NCBI RefSeq assembly: GCF_024808665.1
Contig: NZ_JANUBZ010000006.1
Coordinates: forward strand, 62,001 to 126,000
Source: Mucilaginibacter empetricola
GTDB lineage: Bacteria; Bacteroidota; Bacteroidia; Sphingobacteriales; Sphingobacteriaceae
Length of the DNA: 64,000 nucleotides
Direction of reading: 5' to 3'
Shown here piece by piece: positions 35,389-44,496 of this stretch. The notes below the pieces were generated by a model that worked only from the letters and a program-made list of their open reading frames with translations, ran no database searches and was not told where the DNA came from. The position numbers and the translations under genes were made by a program. Every line of letters begins with the position of its first letter. Positions within the stretch are counted from its first letter, which is position 1.

Positions 35389-35407
35389 TTTATTATTTTC
35401 TAATAAA
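35389..35407. promoter_or_regulatory. Candidate operator 2 (TTTATTA-N5-TAATAAA)
   Basis: Same palindrome with spacer TTTTC; the arms extend to 11 bp (35385-35411). Centre-to-centre distance to site 1 is 44 bp, about four helical turns. It lies 44 bp upstream of the GH3 gene. Confidence 0.6.
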
Positions 35408-35454
35408 TGAAAATTGTGAAGCCATTCACACACCAATTAACTTAAATTAAATTT

Positions 35455-37818
35455 ATGAGATTCAATTGTTTACGTTACATCGTAGCCGGCACAACGATGT
35501 TGCTTTCAGGCTCGGCCTTATTTGCGCAAACCAATGCGCCGCAATTGGGCAAAAATTCCATACCCGAGGTTATAAAGGCCATGACTTTAGAAGAAAAAGT
35601 TCAGTTGGTTGTGGGCGCTGGCTTTAATATGCCCGGTGTAACTCCTGCTGGCACCGGCGTTGGCCAAACACAGGATCGTGTACCCGGAGCTGCCGGTACC
35701 ACACATGGTATTGCCCGGTTGGGCATCCCGTCGCTGGTTACTTCGGATGGTCCTGCCGGTGTGCGCATTGATTCTGTGCGCAAGGCAAATCCGGGTAAAA
35801 CCTACTATGCAACTGCATGGCCCGTGGGTACCCTGCTGGCATCAAGCTGGGATACTACGCTAGTAAAAACGGTTGGCGTTGCTTTTGGGCAAGAGATTAA
35901 AGAATATGGTATAGATATCATACTGGCGCCTGCACTAAATATCCATCGCAATCCGCTGGGTGGTCGTAATTTCGAATATTATTCGGAAGATCCATTAGTG
36001 GCTGGTAGTATTGCCGCAGCCATAGTAAATGGTATACAGTCAAATGGTGTGGGCACTTCTATTAAGCACTTTGCTGCAAATAACCAGGAAACTGATCGCA
36101 ATACAGTAAATACCATTGTAAGCGAAAGAGCTTTAAGAGAGATTTATCTGCGTGGATTTGAAATAGCCGTGAAGCATTCACACCCATGGACGGTGATGAG
36201 CTCTTATAATTTGATAAACGGCACTTATACCTCCGAAAGCCCTGACCTGTTGACAACAATATTAAGAAAAGATTGGGGCTATAAAGGTTTTGTAATGACG
36301 GATTGGTTTGGCGGCAAAGACCCGGTTGCACAAATGAAAGCAGGCAATAATTTACTGATGCCCGGTACAAAAGGCCAAAGTGGCAAAATTGTTGACGCTG
36401 TAAAAAACGGAGAGCTTTCAGAAAGTGTGCTTGATGAAGAGGTAGCAGGTATATTAAATATCATTCTGCAATCGCCTTCATTTAAAGGATATAAAAATTC
36501 TGACCAGCCCGATCTTAAAGCGGACGCACAGATTTCAAGAAATGCGGCTACACAAGGCATGGTGTTGTTAAAAAATCAAAATAACGCATTGCCTTTAGGC
36601 ACAAGCGGTCAAAGCATAGCTTTATTTGGTAACAATGGCTACGAATTGATTGCAGGTGGTACCGGTAGCGGTGATGTAAACAAAGCTTATAAAGTTTCTT
36701 TGGCGCAAGGATTAACCAATGCGGGATATGTTGTAGCGAAAGATTTGCAAGGCAATTACACAGCTTATCTGGGCGACTATCATACCAAAAATCCACCTAA
36801 AACCTTTTTCCAGGAGTTTATGCATCCCACACCTCCGGCACCTGAATATGCCGCAGATAAAGATCTTATCACAAAAGAAGCAGCGGCAACCGATTTGGCT
36901 ATTATAGCCATTGGCAGAAATGCAGGTGAGGGTCGTGATCGTAAAGTGGAAGACGATTACGAGTTGAGCAGTGCAGAAATACAGACAATTAAAAATGTAA
37001 CTGACGCTTATCATGCACAACATAAAAAGGTTGTGATAGTGTTGAACATTGGCGGCGTAATTAATGTAATGCCATGGAGAGATGAAGCTGATGCTATATT
37101 ATTGGCCTGGCAGCCCGGTTTAGAGGGTGGAAATGCTATGGCTGATGTATTAAGCGGTAAGGTAAACCCATCGGGTAAACTGGCTACTACTTTTCCGGTT
37201 TCATATAATGACGTACCATCGGCCAAAAACTTTCCGGGTAAAGAGTTTCCTGAAAAGGCTACCAATGGTATGATGGGCAAACAAATTCCGGCAGAGGTAA
37301 CTTACGAGGAGGGTATTTATGTAGGATACCGTTATTACAATACCTTTAAAGTAAAACCAGCTTTTGAATTTGGCTACGGCTTATCATACACCAATTTTGC
37401 TTACAACGGTCTTAAACTAAGCGCTCAAACCTTTAGTGGAAAAGTAATAGCCACGGTGACCGTTACCAACACGGGTAAAGTCGCTGGTAAAGAGGTGGTG
37501 CAATTATATCTGGGGGCGCCTGCAAAAAAAATGGATAAACCAGAAGAAGAATTAAAAGCATTTGCTAAAACTGATTTGTTACAGCCCGGCCGGTCACAAA
37601 CTTTGTCGTTTACCATAACCCCGCGCGATCTTTCTTCATTTGATACAGCCTCATCTTCATGGGTAGCCGACGCTGGCAAATACGTTGTGAAAATAGGTGC
37701 ATCATCATTGGATATTAAACAAAGTGCATCTTTCACACTGGCTAAAGATATGGTGGTTGAGAAAGATCACAAAGCTTTAACACCGCAGGTACAAATCAAT
37801 GAGTTAAAGGCTAAATAA
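35455..37818 (+). CDS. GH3 beta-glucosidase/xylosidase-like enzyme, secreted
   Basis: A 787-residue protein with a signal peptide ending near ALFAQ. The GH3 TIM barrel holds the nucleophile Asp283 in YKGFVMTDWFGG; the second alpha/beta domain begins near residue 370 (GMVLLKNQNNALPL). A fibronectin-III-like domain (about 655-730, VTNTGKVAGKEVVQLYLG) completes the long GH3 type. It removes terminal beta-linked sugars from oligosaccharides; arabinose context suggests plant hemicellulose. It is followed 10 bp later by a second GH3 gene and is divergent from the Nudix regulator. Confidence 0.93.
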   Translation: MRFNCLRYIVAGTTMLLSGSALFAQTNAPQLGKNSIPEVIKAMTLEEKVQLVVGAGFNMPGVTPAGTGVGQTQDRVPGAAGTTHGIARLGIPSLVTSDGPAGVRIDSVRKANPGKTYYATAWPVGTLLASSWDTTLVKTVGVAFGQEIKEYGIDIILAPALNIHRNPLGGRNFEYYSEDPLVAGSIAAAIVNGIQSNGVGTSIKHFAANNQETDRNTVNTIVSERALREIYLRGFEIAVKHSHPWTVMSSYNLINGTYTSESPDLLTTILRKDWGYKGFVMTDWFGGKDPVAQMKAGNNLLMPGTKGQSGKIVDAVKNGELSESVLDEEVAGILNIILQSPSFKGYKNSDQPDLKADAQISRNAATQGMVLLKNQNNALPLGTSGQSIALFGNNGYELIAGGTGSGDVNKAYKVSLAQGLTNAGYVVAKDLQGNYTAYLGDYHTKNPPKTFFQEFMHPTPPAPEYAADKDLITKEAAATDLAIIAIGRNAGEGRDRKVEDDYELSSAEIQTIKNVTDAYHAQHKKVVIVLNIGGVINVMPWRDEADAILLAWQPGLEGGNAMADVLSGKVNPSGKLATTFPVSYNDVPSAKNFPGKEFPEKATNGMMGKQIPAEVTYEEGIYVGYRYYNTFKVKPAFEFGYGLSYTNFAYNGLKLSAQTFSGKVIATVTVTNTGKVAGKEVVQLYLGAPAKKMDKPEEELKAFAKTDLLQPGRSQTLSFTITPRDLSSFDTASSSWVADAGKYVVKIGASSLDIKQSASFTLAKDMVVEKDHKALTPQVQINELKAK

Positions 37819-37828
37819 ATAATAAACT

Positions 37829-39775
37829 ATGTCAGTTAAAAAAATACTTTTTTACGCGGGGGGCGCGGGGCTTTTAGCTTCGGTATTTGCTTTCTCGCAT
37901 AGCCGGCCCGGCAATCAGTTGCCCGCTATGGTAGCTGCCAAATCGGGATTAATCCGCATACAAGACGGCATTTCTTACCGCGATTTGAACAAGAACGGCA
38001 AGATGGATGTTTACGAAGATCCGAAACAACCTATTGAAGACCGAATAAAAGACCTGCTGAAGCAAATGACACTGGAAGAGAAAGCAGGTATGATGTTTTA
38101 TTCGCCAACGCGTGTTAATAGAGATGGATCGATTGAAGAGAAACCGGCAACGGATTTTTTATCCATGATGTCGCCAATTGGTATTAACGAGATGGATAAA
38201 CATCACATTACCCACTTCAATCTTTTTGCGGTGCCAGCACCAGATACATTGGCTATCTGGTATAACAGCATGCAACAATATGCCGAAAAAACAAGATTGG
38301 GCATTCCTATTACCATATCATCCGATCCGCGCAACCAGGCAAGCGGAGGCTTTTTCTCTATGTCGGCCAAAACCTTTTCTATGTGGCCCGAGCCAATTGG
38401 CTTAGCCGCTATTGGAGATGAAAAGGTTACTGAACAATTTGCAAATATATCGCGCCAGGAATATTTAGCCGTTGGCATCAGGCAGGCACTTCATCCGCAG
38501 GTTGATTTGGCTACCGAGCCACGTTGGCCCCGTATATCCGGCACCTTTGGCGAAGATGCAAACCTATCAGCCCGTATGACCGCTGCCTACATAAAAGGTT
38601 ACCAGGGCGATGAGATAGGGGCCAACAGCGTGGCAACTATGACCAAGCATTTTCCGGGCGGTGGTCCGCAAAAAGAAGGCTTGGATCCTCACTTTGCTTT
38701 TCAGAAAGGACAGGTATATCCCGGTAATAATTTCAAATATCACCTTATCCCTTTCGAGGCAGCTTTTAAGGCACATACTGCTGCCATAATGCCTTATTAC
38801 GGTGTACCGATGGGACAACCTGGTGTAGAAGAGGTTGGTTTTTCATACAACAAAGCAATTATTACCGATCTGCTACGCAAAAAATATCATTACGATGGTA
38901 TAGTATGTACTGATTGGGGGCTGGTATCTGATGCAAAAATCGGTTCTTTTAATTTCGCTGCCAGAGCATGGGGTGTTCAGAATTTGAGTACTGAAGATCG
39001 TGTTAAAAAGCTGATTGATGCCGGTGTAGATCAGTTAGGTGGCGAAACGCTAACTGACGTTATTGTAAAGCTAGTAAAAGACGGTAAGATCAGCGAGCAT
39101 CGTATTGACGAATCAGTAGTACGGTTGTTGCGGTTAAAATTTCAATTGGGTTTGTTTGATAATCCTTTTGTTGACGCAAGCAAAACCGCCGCTATTGTTG
39201 GCAGCGCCGAATTTATGCAGGCTGGGTTTGATGCACAGCGTCGGTCTATCACTTTGTTAAAAAATGACAGCCATGTTTTGCCGTTGCAACCGGGTAAATT
39301 AAAAATCTATGTTAAAAACATCAATGTAAAAATTGCTGCTCAATATGGAACCGTGGTAGATGATCCTAAACAGGCAGATATTGCCATCATCAGGTTACAA
39401 ACACCATTTTATCCTATTCCTGAAACAAAGGGCAACCCGATTGCGCAGTTGTTTCATTTTGGCGATCTGGATTTTAAGGGCCAGCAATTGGAGGATATCC
39501 TCACGCTGGAAAAAACAGTACCAACCGTGGTTGATATTATGTTAGACAGACCTGCAGTTATCCCCGAAATTAATCAATATGCCAAAGCGTTGTTGGTTAA
39601 TTATGGATCATCGGATGCGGCGCTGCTGGATGTTGTGTTTGGCAAATTTAAACCAAGCGGCCATTTGCCTATCGAGATACCATCATCTATGGACGCAGTA
39701 CGAAACCAGAAAGAGGATATGCCTTATGATTCAAAAGACCCGCTTTACAAATTCGGGGCCGGATTAAGCTATTAA
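37829..39775 (+). CDS. GH3 family glycoside hydrolase (second, diverged)
   Basis: A 648-residue protein, N-terminal helix VKKILFYAGGAGLLASVFAF likely a signal or anchor. The stretch ISYRDLNKNGKMDVYEDP resembles the calcium-loop-like start seen in some Bacteroidota GH3 enzymes. The barrel nucleophile is Asp362 in YDGIVCTDWGL; FPGGGPQKEG (the K-H-F-x-G-x-G motif, TKHFPGGGP) is conserved. The second domain is present, but there is no Fn3-like domain, which explains the shorter length. It is co-transcribed with the first GH3 (10-bp gap) and probably acts on a different linkage. Confidence 0.92.
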   Translation: MSVKKILFYAGGAGLLASVFAFSHSRPGNQLPAMVAAKSGLIRIQDGISYRDLNKNGKMDVYEDPKQPIEDRIKDLLKQMTLEEKAGMMFYSPTRVNRDGSIEEKPATDFLSMMSPIGINEMDKHHITHFNLFAVPAPDTLAIWYNSMQQYAEKTRLGIPITISSDPRNQASGGFFSMSAKTFSMWPEPIGLAAIGDEKVTEQFANISRQEYLAVGIRQALHPQVDLATEPRWPRISGTFGEDANLSARMTAAYIKGYQGDEIGANSVATMTKHFPGGGPQKEGLDPHFAFQKGQVYPGNNFKYHLIPFEAAFKAHTAAIMPYYGVPMGQPGVEEVGFSYNKAIITDLLRKKYHYDGIVCTDWGLVSDAKIGSFNFAARAWGVQNLSTEDRVKKLIDAGVDQLGGETLTDVIVKLVKDGKISEHRIDESVVRLLRLKFQLGLFDNPFVDASKTAAIVGSAEFMQAGFDAQRRSITLLKNDSHVLPLQPGKLKIYVKNINVKIAAQYGTVVDDPKQADIAIIRLQTPFYPIPETKGNPIAQLFHFGDLDFKGQQLEDILTLEKTVPTVVDIMLDRPAVIPEINQYAKALLVNYGSSDAALLDVVFGKFKPSGHLPIEIPSSMDAVRNQKEDMPYDSKDPLYKFGAGLSY

Positions 39776-39821
39776 TTATTTAACAACACTATTAATATTA
39801 AACACAATAAAAAAAATCAAT

Positions 39822-40229
39822 ATGAATAAGATAAAAATTGTTTTCGCCGGCCTTTTTACCCTGACGCTGTTTGCTGTAAAAACACAGGCACAAACCACCC
39901 CGGCTCCAGCCGTAGCCGCTGCACCGGCAACATCATCTTTTGCGGGTAAATGGGATGTTTTGGTAAAAGGATTGCCTAATGGCGATACCCATATGATTTT
40001 CACGCTGATAGAAACAGAGGGCAAATTGGGCGGATCGCTGGCAGATCCGGAAGGTAAAAACCCGCCTATCCCCCTTACCAAAGTTGATAAAGACGATAAA
40101 GGAATCACCCTTTACTTTACCGCCAATAATTATGATGTTAATTTAGCCCTGCAAAAATCAACCGACGACGATCATGTAAAAGGAAGTTTAATGGGTATGT
40201 TTGACGCAACCGGTGAACGGGTGAAGTAA
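39822..40229 (+). CDS. Small secreted protein, function unknown
   Basis: A 135-residue protein with a signal peptide ending near TQAQ (residue 25), then an Ala/Pro linker and a beta-rich domain starting SSFAGKWDVLVKG. The pattern of short strands with GDTHMIFTLIETEGKLGGSL resembles small lipocalin- or calycin-like ligand-binding folds, but no family is certain. It lies 46 bp after the second GH3 and is the last gene before a terminator, so it belongs to the glycosidase operon. Confidence 0.75.
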   Translation: MNKIKIVFAGLFTLTLFAVKTQAQTTPAPAVAAAPATSSFAGKWDVLVKGLPNGDTHMIFTLIETEGKLGGSLADPEGKNPPIPLTKVDKDDKGITLYFTANNYDVNLALQKSTDDDHVKGSLMGMFDATGERVK

Positions 40230-40254
40230 AAAAAACACCTCAATAAATATGCTG

Positions 40255-40275
40255 ATGCCCCGCAATGCGGGGCAT
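40255..40275 (+). terminator. Intrinsic terminator of the GH3 operon
   Basis: ATGCCCCGCA pairs with TGCGGGGCAT in a tight hairpin followed by TTTT. It ends the transcript of the two GH3 genes and the small secreted protein. Confidence 0.8.
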
Positions 40276-40406
40276 TTTGCGTTAGCGGTAAAAAATGTGG
40301 ACAATAAATTAAAGACCTTGCATTCCATTAATGGACTTCAGCGGTAGCCCCTAATATTCTTGCATTAGATTTTCTTAATTCTCACGGTTATAGTTTTTTA
40401 TCTTAC

Positions 40407-40414
40407 TATATTTG
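40407..40414 (+). promoter_or_regulatory. Candidate -7 promoter element
   Basis: TATATTTG matches the Bacteroidota -7 consensus TAnnTTTG, 19 bp upstream of the preferred ATG of the Wzi-like gene. No good -33 element is seen. Confidence 0.4.
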
Positions 40415-40433
40415 AATGACGACCAACCATTTC

Positions 40434-42104
40434 ATGAAAAAACAAATTCTACTCTTTTCTATTATTTCGTGTCTGTTTTTAACCAAAAGCTTTGCTCAAA
40501 CCATTAGCGTTGGCGATTATGCCGAGACTTTGGCCAGGATGAACCAATTAACAGGGGTGAGTAATGATATTTCATCTTTTTGCCTTCGTCCGGTAAATAG
40601 TGCGTTCAATAGCGACGGAGACTCAACACTCAGGTACATGGCAGGAAGCAAAAATCTGGTGCCTGCGGCTAAACTTTTTGGCGCGCCGGTAATAATCAGG
40701 CTGCTTCCGTTTAGTTGGCTTAATGATTATAATTCCAAATTGCCTTTCGGCTATAATAATGGGCCAATGTACCCTAATGTTGGCTACCAAACTATGGCTA
40801 CGGGAGGCTTTTATATTAAAGCAGGGATACTTCGCATTCAGCTTAAGCCCGAATTGGTGTATGCACAAAATAATTATTTTCCAACCTTTGCAGAGGTACA
40901 GGGAAACATAAAATCGAACCTTATTTCCAATTTTTTTAGTACGGTTAATTATATTGATGCCCCCGAGCGATTTGGTAACAGCGCCATAAGCCACGCCTAC
41001 TTAGGTCAGTCAAAAATTACCATAGTTTATAAAGATGTTGAAGCAGGTATTTCTACAGAAAATATGTGGTGGGGGCCAGGTGTTCAAAATGCCATTATGA
41101 TGACTAATTCGGCACCTGGTTTTTTACATTGGACGTTCAATTCTGCCAATCCTATCAAAACGGGAGTCGGATCATTTGAGTGGCAGGTTATAGGTGGCAC
41201 ATTAAAGCAATCAGGATTTCCGGGGTATGATTTAGCTAAGGCTACCTTTGTCGCGCCTGATTTATATCTGCCAAAGCCCGTTACCGAGCGCTATGTATCT
41301 GGTTTCACAGCTAATTGGCAACCTAAATGGATTTCAGGTTTGTATCTCGGTGTATCAGGCTATGACTATCTGAATAAAGATTCCTCATGGAGTTCAAGAA
41401 GTGCCCTCAAACGATTATTACCTGTATTTGTGCCCTCAACAAGGTCTGCTAATGGCGTTGGCCAGGATTTTGCATATTCTGCCTATGTAAGGCAGGTTTT
41501 ACCTCAATATCACGCGGAGCTTTATTTTGAATATGCACGCAATGACCAGGCATCAGGACTTACTGATTTCTTTTTAGAGCCAGAACACTCAATGGCCTAT
41601 ACTTTCGGTGCCGCCCGATTATTTGAATTAGGTAACCAACAATTTATTCAAACAAGGATAGAAGTAACCCGCTTGCAGATTCCATACACTTATTTACTGC
41701 GACCAGCACCTACCTGGTATGTTCATGATGACGGAGACCCCAGAGATGGTTATACTAATGAAGGAAGGTATCTGGGAGCGGGTATTGGCCCGGGAAGCAA
41801 TAGCGTTATTATAGACGTTAGTTACGTTAAAAAAAGAAATTCTTTTGGAATACGATTCGAAAAATTGACACACGACGCCGACCTCTATTACTTTGCTAAT
41901 GAAGATGTCGCACATGGCGGCGCCCCTCCTGCAGGCTCGCAGTGGTTTGACTATTCAAGTACATTTTATACCAATTTCAGATATAAGAATAATTTCCTCT
42001 TTACAGTTGAATATGCTGCCATAGCAGCCCGGAACTATGAATACCTCACAAATTATAACATCTTTAACAATCATGCCAGGGTTGAGGTTACTTATTTCTT
42101 TTAA
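40434..42104 (+). CDS. Capsule assembly Wzi family outer-membrane protein
   Basis: The frame is open from the ATG at 40416, but 40434 begins the signal peptide MKKQILLFSIISCLFLTKSFAQ, giving 556 residues. The body is a beta-barrel with the Wzi hallmark TENMWWGPGVQN (about residue 210) and repeated strands of aromatic residues. Wzi proteins anchor or assemble surface polysaccharide on the outer membrane. No capsule biosynthesis genes are nearby, so its polysaccharide is encoded elsewhere or its role differs. Confidence 0.85.
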   Translation: MKKQILLFSIISCLFLTKSFAQTISVGDYAETLARMNQLTGVSNDISSFCLRPVNSAFNSDGDSTLRYMAGSKNLVPAAKLFGAPVIIRLLPFSWLNDYNSKLPFGYNNGPMYPNVGYQTMATGGFYIKAGILRIQLKPELVYAQNNYFPTFAEVQGNIKSNLISNFFSTVNYIDAPERFGNSAISHAYLGQSKITIVYKDVEAGISTENMWWGPGVQNAIMMTNSAPGFLHWTFNSANPIKTGVGSFEWQVIGGTLKQSGFPGYDLAKATFVAPDLYLPKPVTERYVSGFTANWQPKWISGLYLGVSGYDYLNKDSSWSSRSALKRLLPVFVPSTRSANGVGQDFAYSAYVRQVLPQYHAELYFEYARNDQASGLTDFFLEPEHSMAYTFGAARLFELGNQQFIQTRIEVTRLQIPYTYLLRPAPTWYVHDDGDPRDGYTNEGRYLGAGIGPGSNSVIIDVSYVKKRNSFGIRFEKLTHDADLYYFANEDVAHGGAPPAGSQWFDYSSTFYTNFRYKNNFLFTVEYAAIAARNYEYLTNYNIFNNHARVEVTYFF

Positions 42105-42156
42105 TTAACTTAAACAACCCTGCGATCTGTGGAATGGTATTTGCAAGTCAATTACT

Positions 42157-42552
42157 ATGAAAACAGAAAATGTAAAAACGGCTGCCCGTATTTTATTGGG
42201 CGCTGGGTTAATAGTTGCAGGTATAGGGCACCTCAGTTTTGCCCGCAAAGAATTCCAGGCGCAGGTGCCCGATTGGGTTCCGTTGAAAAAGGATGATACT
42301 GTGATATATTCGGGTATTGCCGAAATTGCCATGGGTAGTGCATTGGCTTTAACAAACAAAAAACATCAACCTATAATAGGGAAAATAGCCGCTTCTTTTT
42401 TTATCGGGGTTTTCCCCGGAAATGTGGCCCAATTGCTTAACCAACGAAATGCTTTCGGACTAAATTCAGACAAAAAAAGAGCTTTACGTTTACTTTTTCA
42501 GCCTGTGTTGGTATGGTGGGCATTAAAGAGCACCGACCTGGTATTAAAATAA
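42157..42552 (+). CDS. DoxX-like small membrane protein
   Basis: A 131-residue protein with four hydrophobic segments. AARILLGAGLIVAGIGHLSF, the sequence VPDWVPLKKDDTVIYSGIAEIAMGSALAL and the C-terminal helices match the DoxX/DoxD-like membrane family. Such proteins are linked to thiol or sulfite metabolism and stress in some bacteria; the role here is unknown. Its 3' end overlaps the convergent sigma factor gene by 9 bp. Confidence 0.75.
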   Translation: MKTENVKTAARILLGAGLIVAGIGHLSFARKEFQAQVPDWVPLKKDDTVIYSGIAEIAMGSALALTNKKHQPIIGKIAASFFIGVFPGNVAQLLNQRNAFGLNSDKKRALRLLFQPVLVWWALKSTDLVLK

Positions 42553-43104
42553 CAGGCAACTTACATGTTTCAGCATGCGCCTTAGCTTATCTAAAGCAAT
42601 ACTGATTTGCCGCTCTACAGTTTTGGGCGATAAGTTAAGTTCTTTGGCAATATCCTTATACTTCATGTGATCAAAACGACTCATCATAAAAATTTCGCGG
42701 CATTTTCCGGGTAAACTTTCCAACGCAATATTTATTTGTTGGGCCATTTCTTTTTCAAGGTAAGGGCTTTCGGCTGTTGTTAAAACTTCATTTAACAGAT
42801 GTTGCCGTTCGAGATAGTTTACGTAGAGGTTTTCAATTTTTTGATGCTTTAAATAATTAAGGCATTTATTTTGAACCGATTTAAACAGATAGGAGCTGAT
42901 GTTGCCGGTAAACTCAATCTCGTGCCCGTCTTCCCAAAGCTTCAGGAATATATCAGACACCACCTCCTCCGCCGCATCAATGTCATTTAAAAACCGATTG
43001 GCAAAAAGAGTGAGCCTGGAATAATAGCATTTAAACAGGGATTCAACTGCTGCAGCATCGCCCTGAATTATCTTAGCAACAAATAAATCGTTTTCCGAAG
43101 ACAT
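42544..43104 (-). CDS. ECF RNA polymerase sigma factor (FecI-like)
   Basis: A 186-residue sigma-70 factor. Region 2 is KCYYSRLTLFANRFLNDIDAAEEVVSDIFLKLWE and region 4 is HMKYKDIAKELNLSPKTVERQISIALDKL. It belongs to the Bacteroidota group whose activity is controlled by a FecR-like anti-sigma and a SusC receptor. The FecR gene begins 186 bp away on the other strand, followed by SusC and SusD. It likely drives transcription of that cassette when the substrate binds. Confidence 0.93.
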   Translation of the reverse strand: MSSENDLFVAKIIQGDAAAVESLFKCYYSRLTLFANRFLNDIDAAEEVVSDIFLKLWEDGHEIEFTGNISSYLFKSVQNKCLNYLKHQKIENLYVNYLERQHLLNEVLTTAESPYLEKEMAQQINIALESLPGKCREIFMMSRFDHMKYKDIAKELNLSPKTVERQISIALDKLRRMLKHVSCLLF

Positions 43105-43290
43105 TAGCTGAGTAATTGTTTTATCAAATAGTTGAAGTTAAATCTTCAACAAGATACTCAAAAAAATAAATAATCGCATAATTAACATGAATGTAATGGA
43201 GAATTAATAGTAAAAACCCGCCAATGTTATTTTAATTTAAAAAGCTTTGGGGGTAAGCGCCGGTTTAATTGTCTGTAGCATATAAGGACA

Positions 43291-44340
43291 ATGAACCACG
43301 ACGATATTAAATTTTTATTGGTAAGATATATTACCAACCAGGCCAGCGAAGCGGAAGCTAAAGAGGTAAAGCATTGGATAGGCTTACACCCCGAAAATGA
43401 GCTTTACTTTATTGAATTATATGAGGCCTGGCAAAATATGCTTTATGTGCAGCCAGAGGCCATTGATACCGGAAAAGCATATCAGCAGTTTTTAGCAAAA
43501 ACCATCCCTATGGTTAAAAAGCCAATAAATATGTGGCGGTTAACCGGAGTGGCTGCAACTATTTGCGTATTTCTTTTATCATCATTATGGGTGGTTTATC
43601 ATAACGGAACACATCAGAAAAAGAACCTGGTTGTTGCGCAAAACGGTTCAGTAAAAAAAATCACCCTTAATGATGGTACCATTATTTGGCTCAACGCGGG
43701 AAGTACTATTAAGTACGATGCTGATTTCGGTAAAACTAACCGTACCGTTTATTTAGAGGGGGAAGCTTTTTTTGATATCGGGCATCATGGCAATCATATT
43801 CCCTTCCTCGTCAACACAAAAAAATATACCATCAGAGATATTGGCACCAGGTTCAACCTCAAGGCCTATCCCAGCGACCCTTTTTTTGAAACAACAGTAG
43901 TAAAGGGCGAAGTAGCTGTAGAAAGCAATGCCGATAACAACACACATGATGCTAACCGCATTTATGTAAAACCACATCAGGTACTCAAAATATTCTATCG
44001 CCCCGAAAAAGATGGCGTGAAAGGAATAGTACAGCTTTCAAATACATATAACGAGGTACAGGTATCGCAGGTTGATTCGGCTAAGATTGATGTTTATGAT
44101 GGCTGGAAAGATGATGTGCTGGTTTTTGACGGCAGTACACTTGGCGAAATTGCCCGCGTGCTCGAACGTCGCTACAACGTAACAATTGATATCAACAGCA
44201 CTGAGCTGCAAGATATACGCTACTCGGGTTGCTTTAAAAATGTGCCCGATATTGATAAGGTATTACATATTATTAAACAAAATACACCCATCAGCTATAC
44301 GGTTGAAGGGCAGAAGATAACTATAACAAAAACTAATTGA
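43291..44340 (+). CDS. FecR family anti-sigma factor
   Basis: A 349-residue protein with a cytoplasmic N-terminal sigma-binding part (about 1-85), one membrane helix (about 88-105, GVAATICVFLLSSLWVVY), then a periplasmic FecR domain (VKKITLNDGTIIWLNAGSTIKY) and a C-terminal DUF4974-type domain (VLERRYNVTIDINS). The last part contacts the receptor's STN domain. It should hold the ECF sigma factor (42544-43104) inactive until SusC signals. Confidence 0.94.
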   Translation: MNHDDIKFLLVRYITNQASEAEAKEVKHWIGLHPENELYFIELYEAWQNMLYVQPEAIDTGKAYQQFLAKTIPMVKKPINMWRLTGVAATICVFLLSSLWVVYHNGTHQKKNLVVAQNGSVKKITLNDGTIIWLNAGSTIKYDADFGKTNRTVYLEGEAFFDIGHHGNHIPFLVNTKKYTIRDIGTRFNLKAYPSDPFFETTVVKGEVAVESNADNNTHDANRIYVKPHQVLKIFYRPEKDGVKGIVQLSNTYNEVQVSQVDSAKIDVYDGWKDDVLVFDGSTLGEIARVLERRYNVTIDINSTELQDIRYSGCFKNVPDIDKVLHIIKQNTPISYTVEGQKITITKTN

Positions 44341-44496
44341 TCACTTAAAAAAAAGAAAAAATATGGTAGAAAACTAACCACTCATCATTAAAAACCAAAC
44401 CCGGGATGCGCTAACACCCCGGGAAATGTATTGAATTAATAGCTAATACCCTAAAGCTTGGGGAAGCACAGTATTAACTAATTAACACACAAAAAT

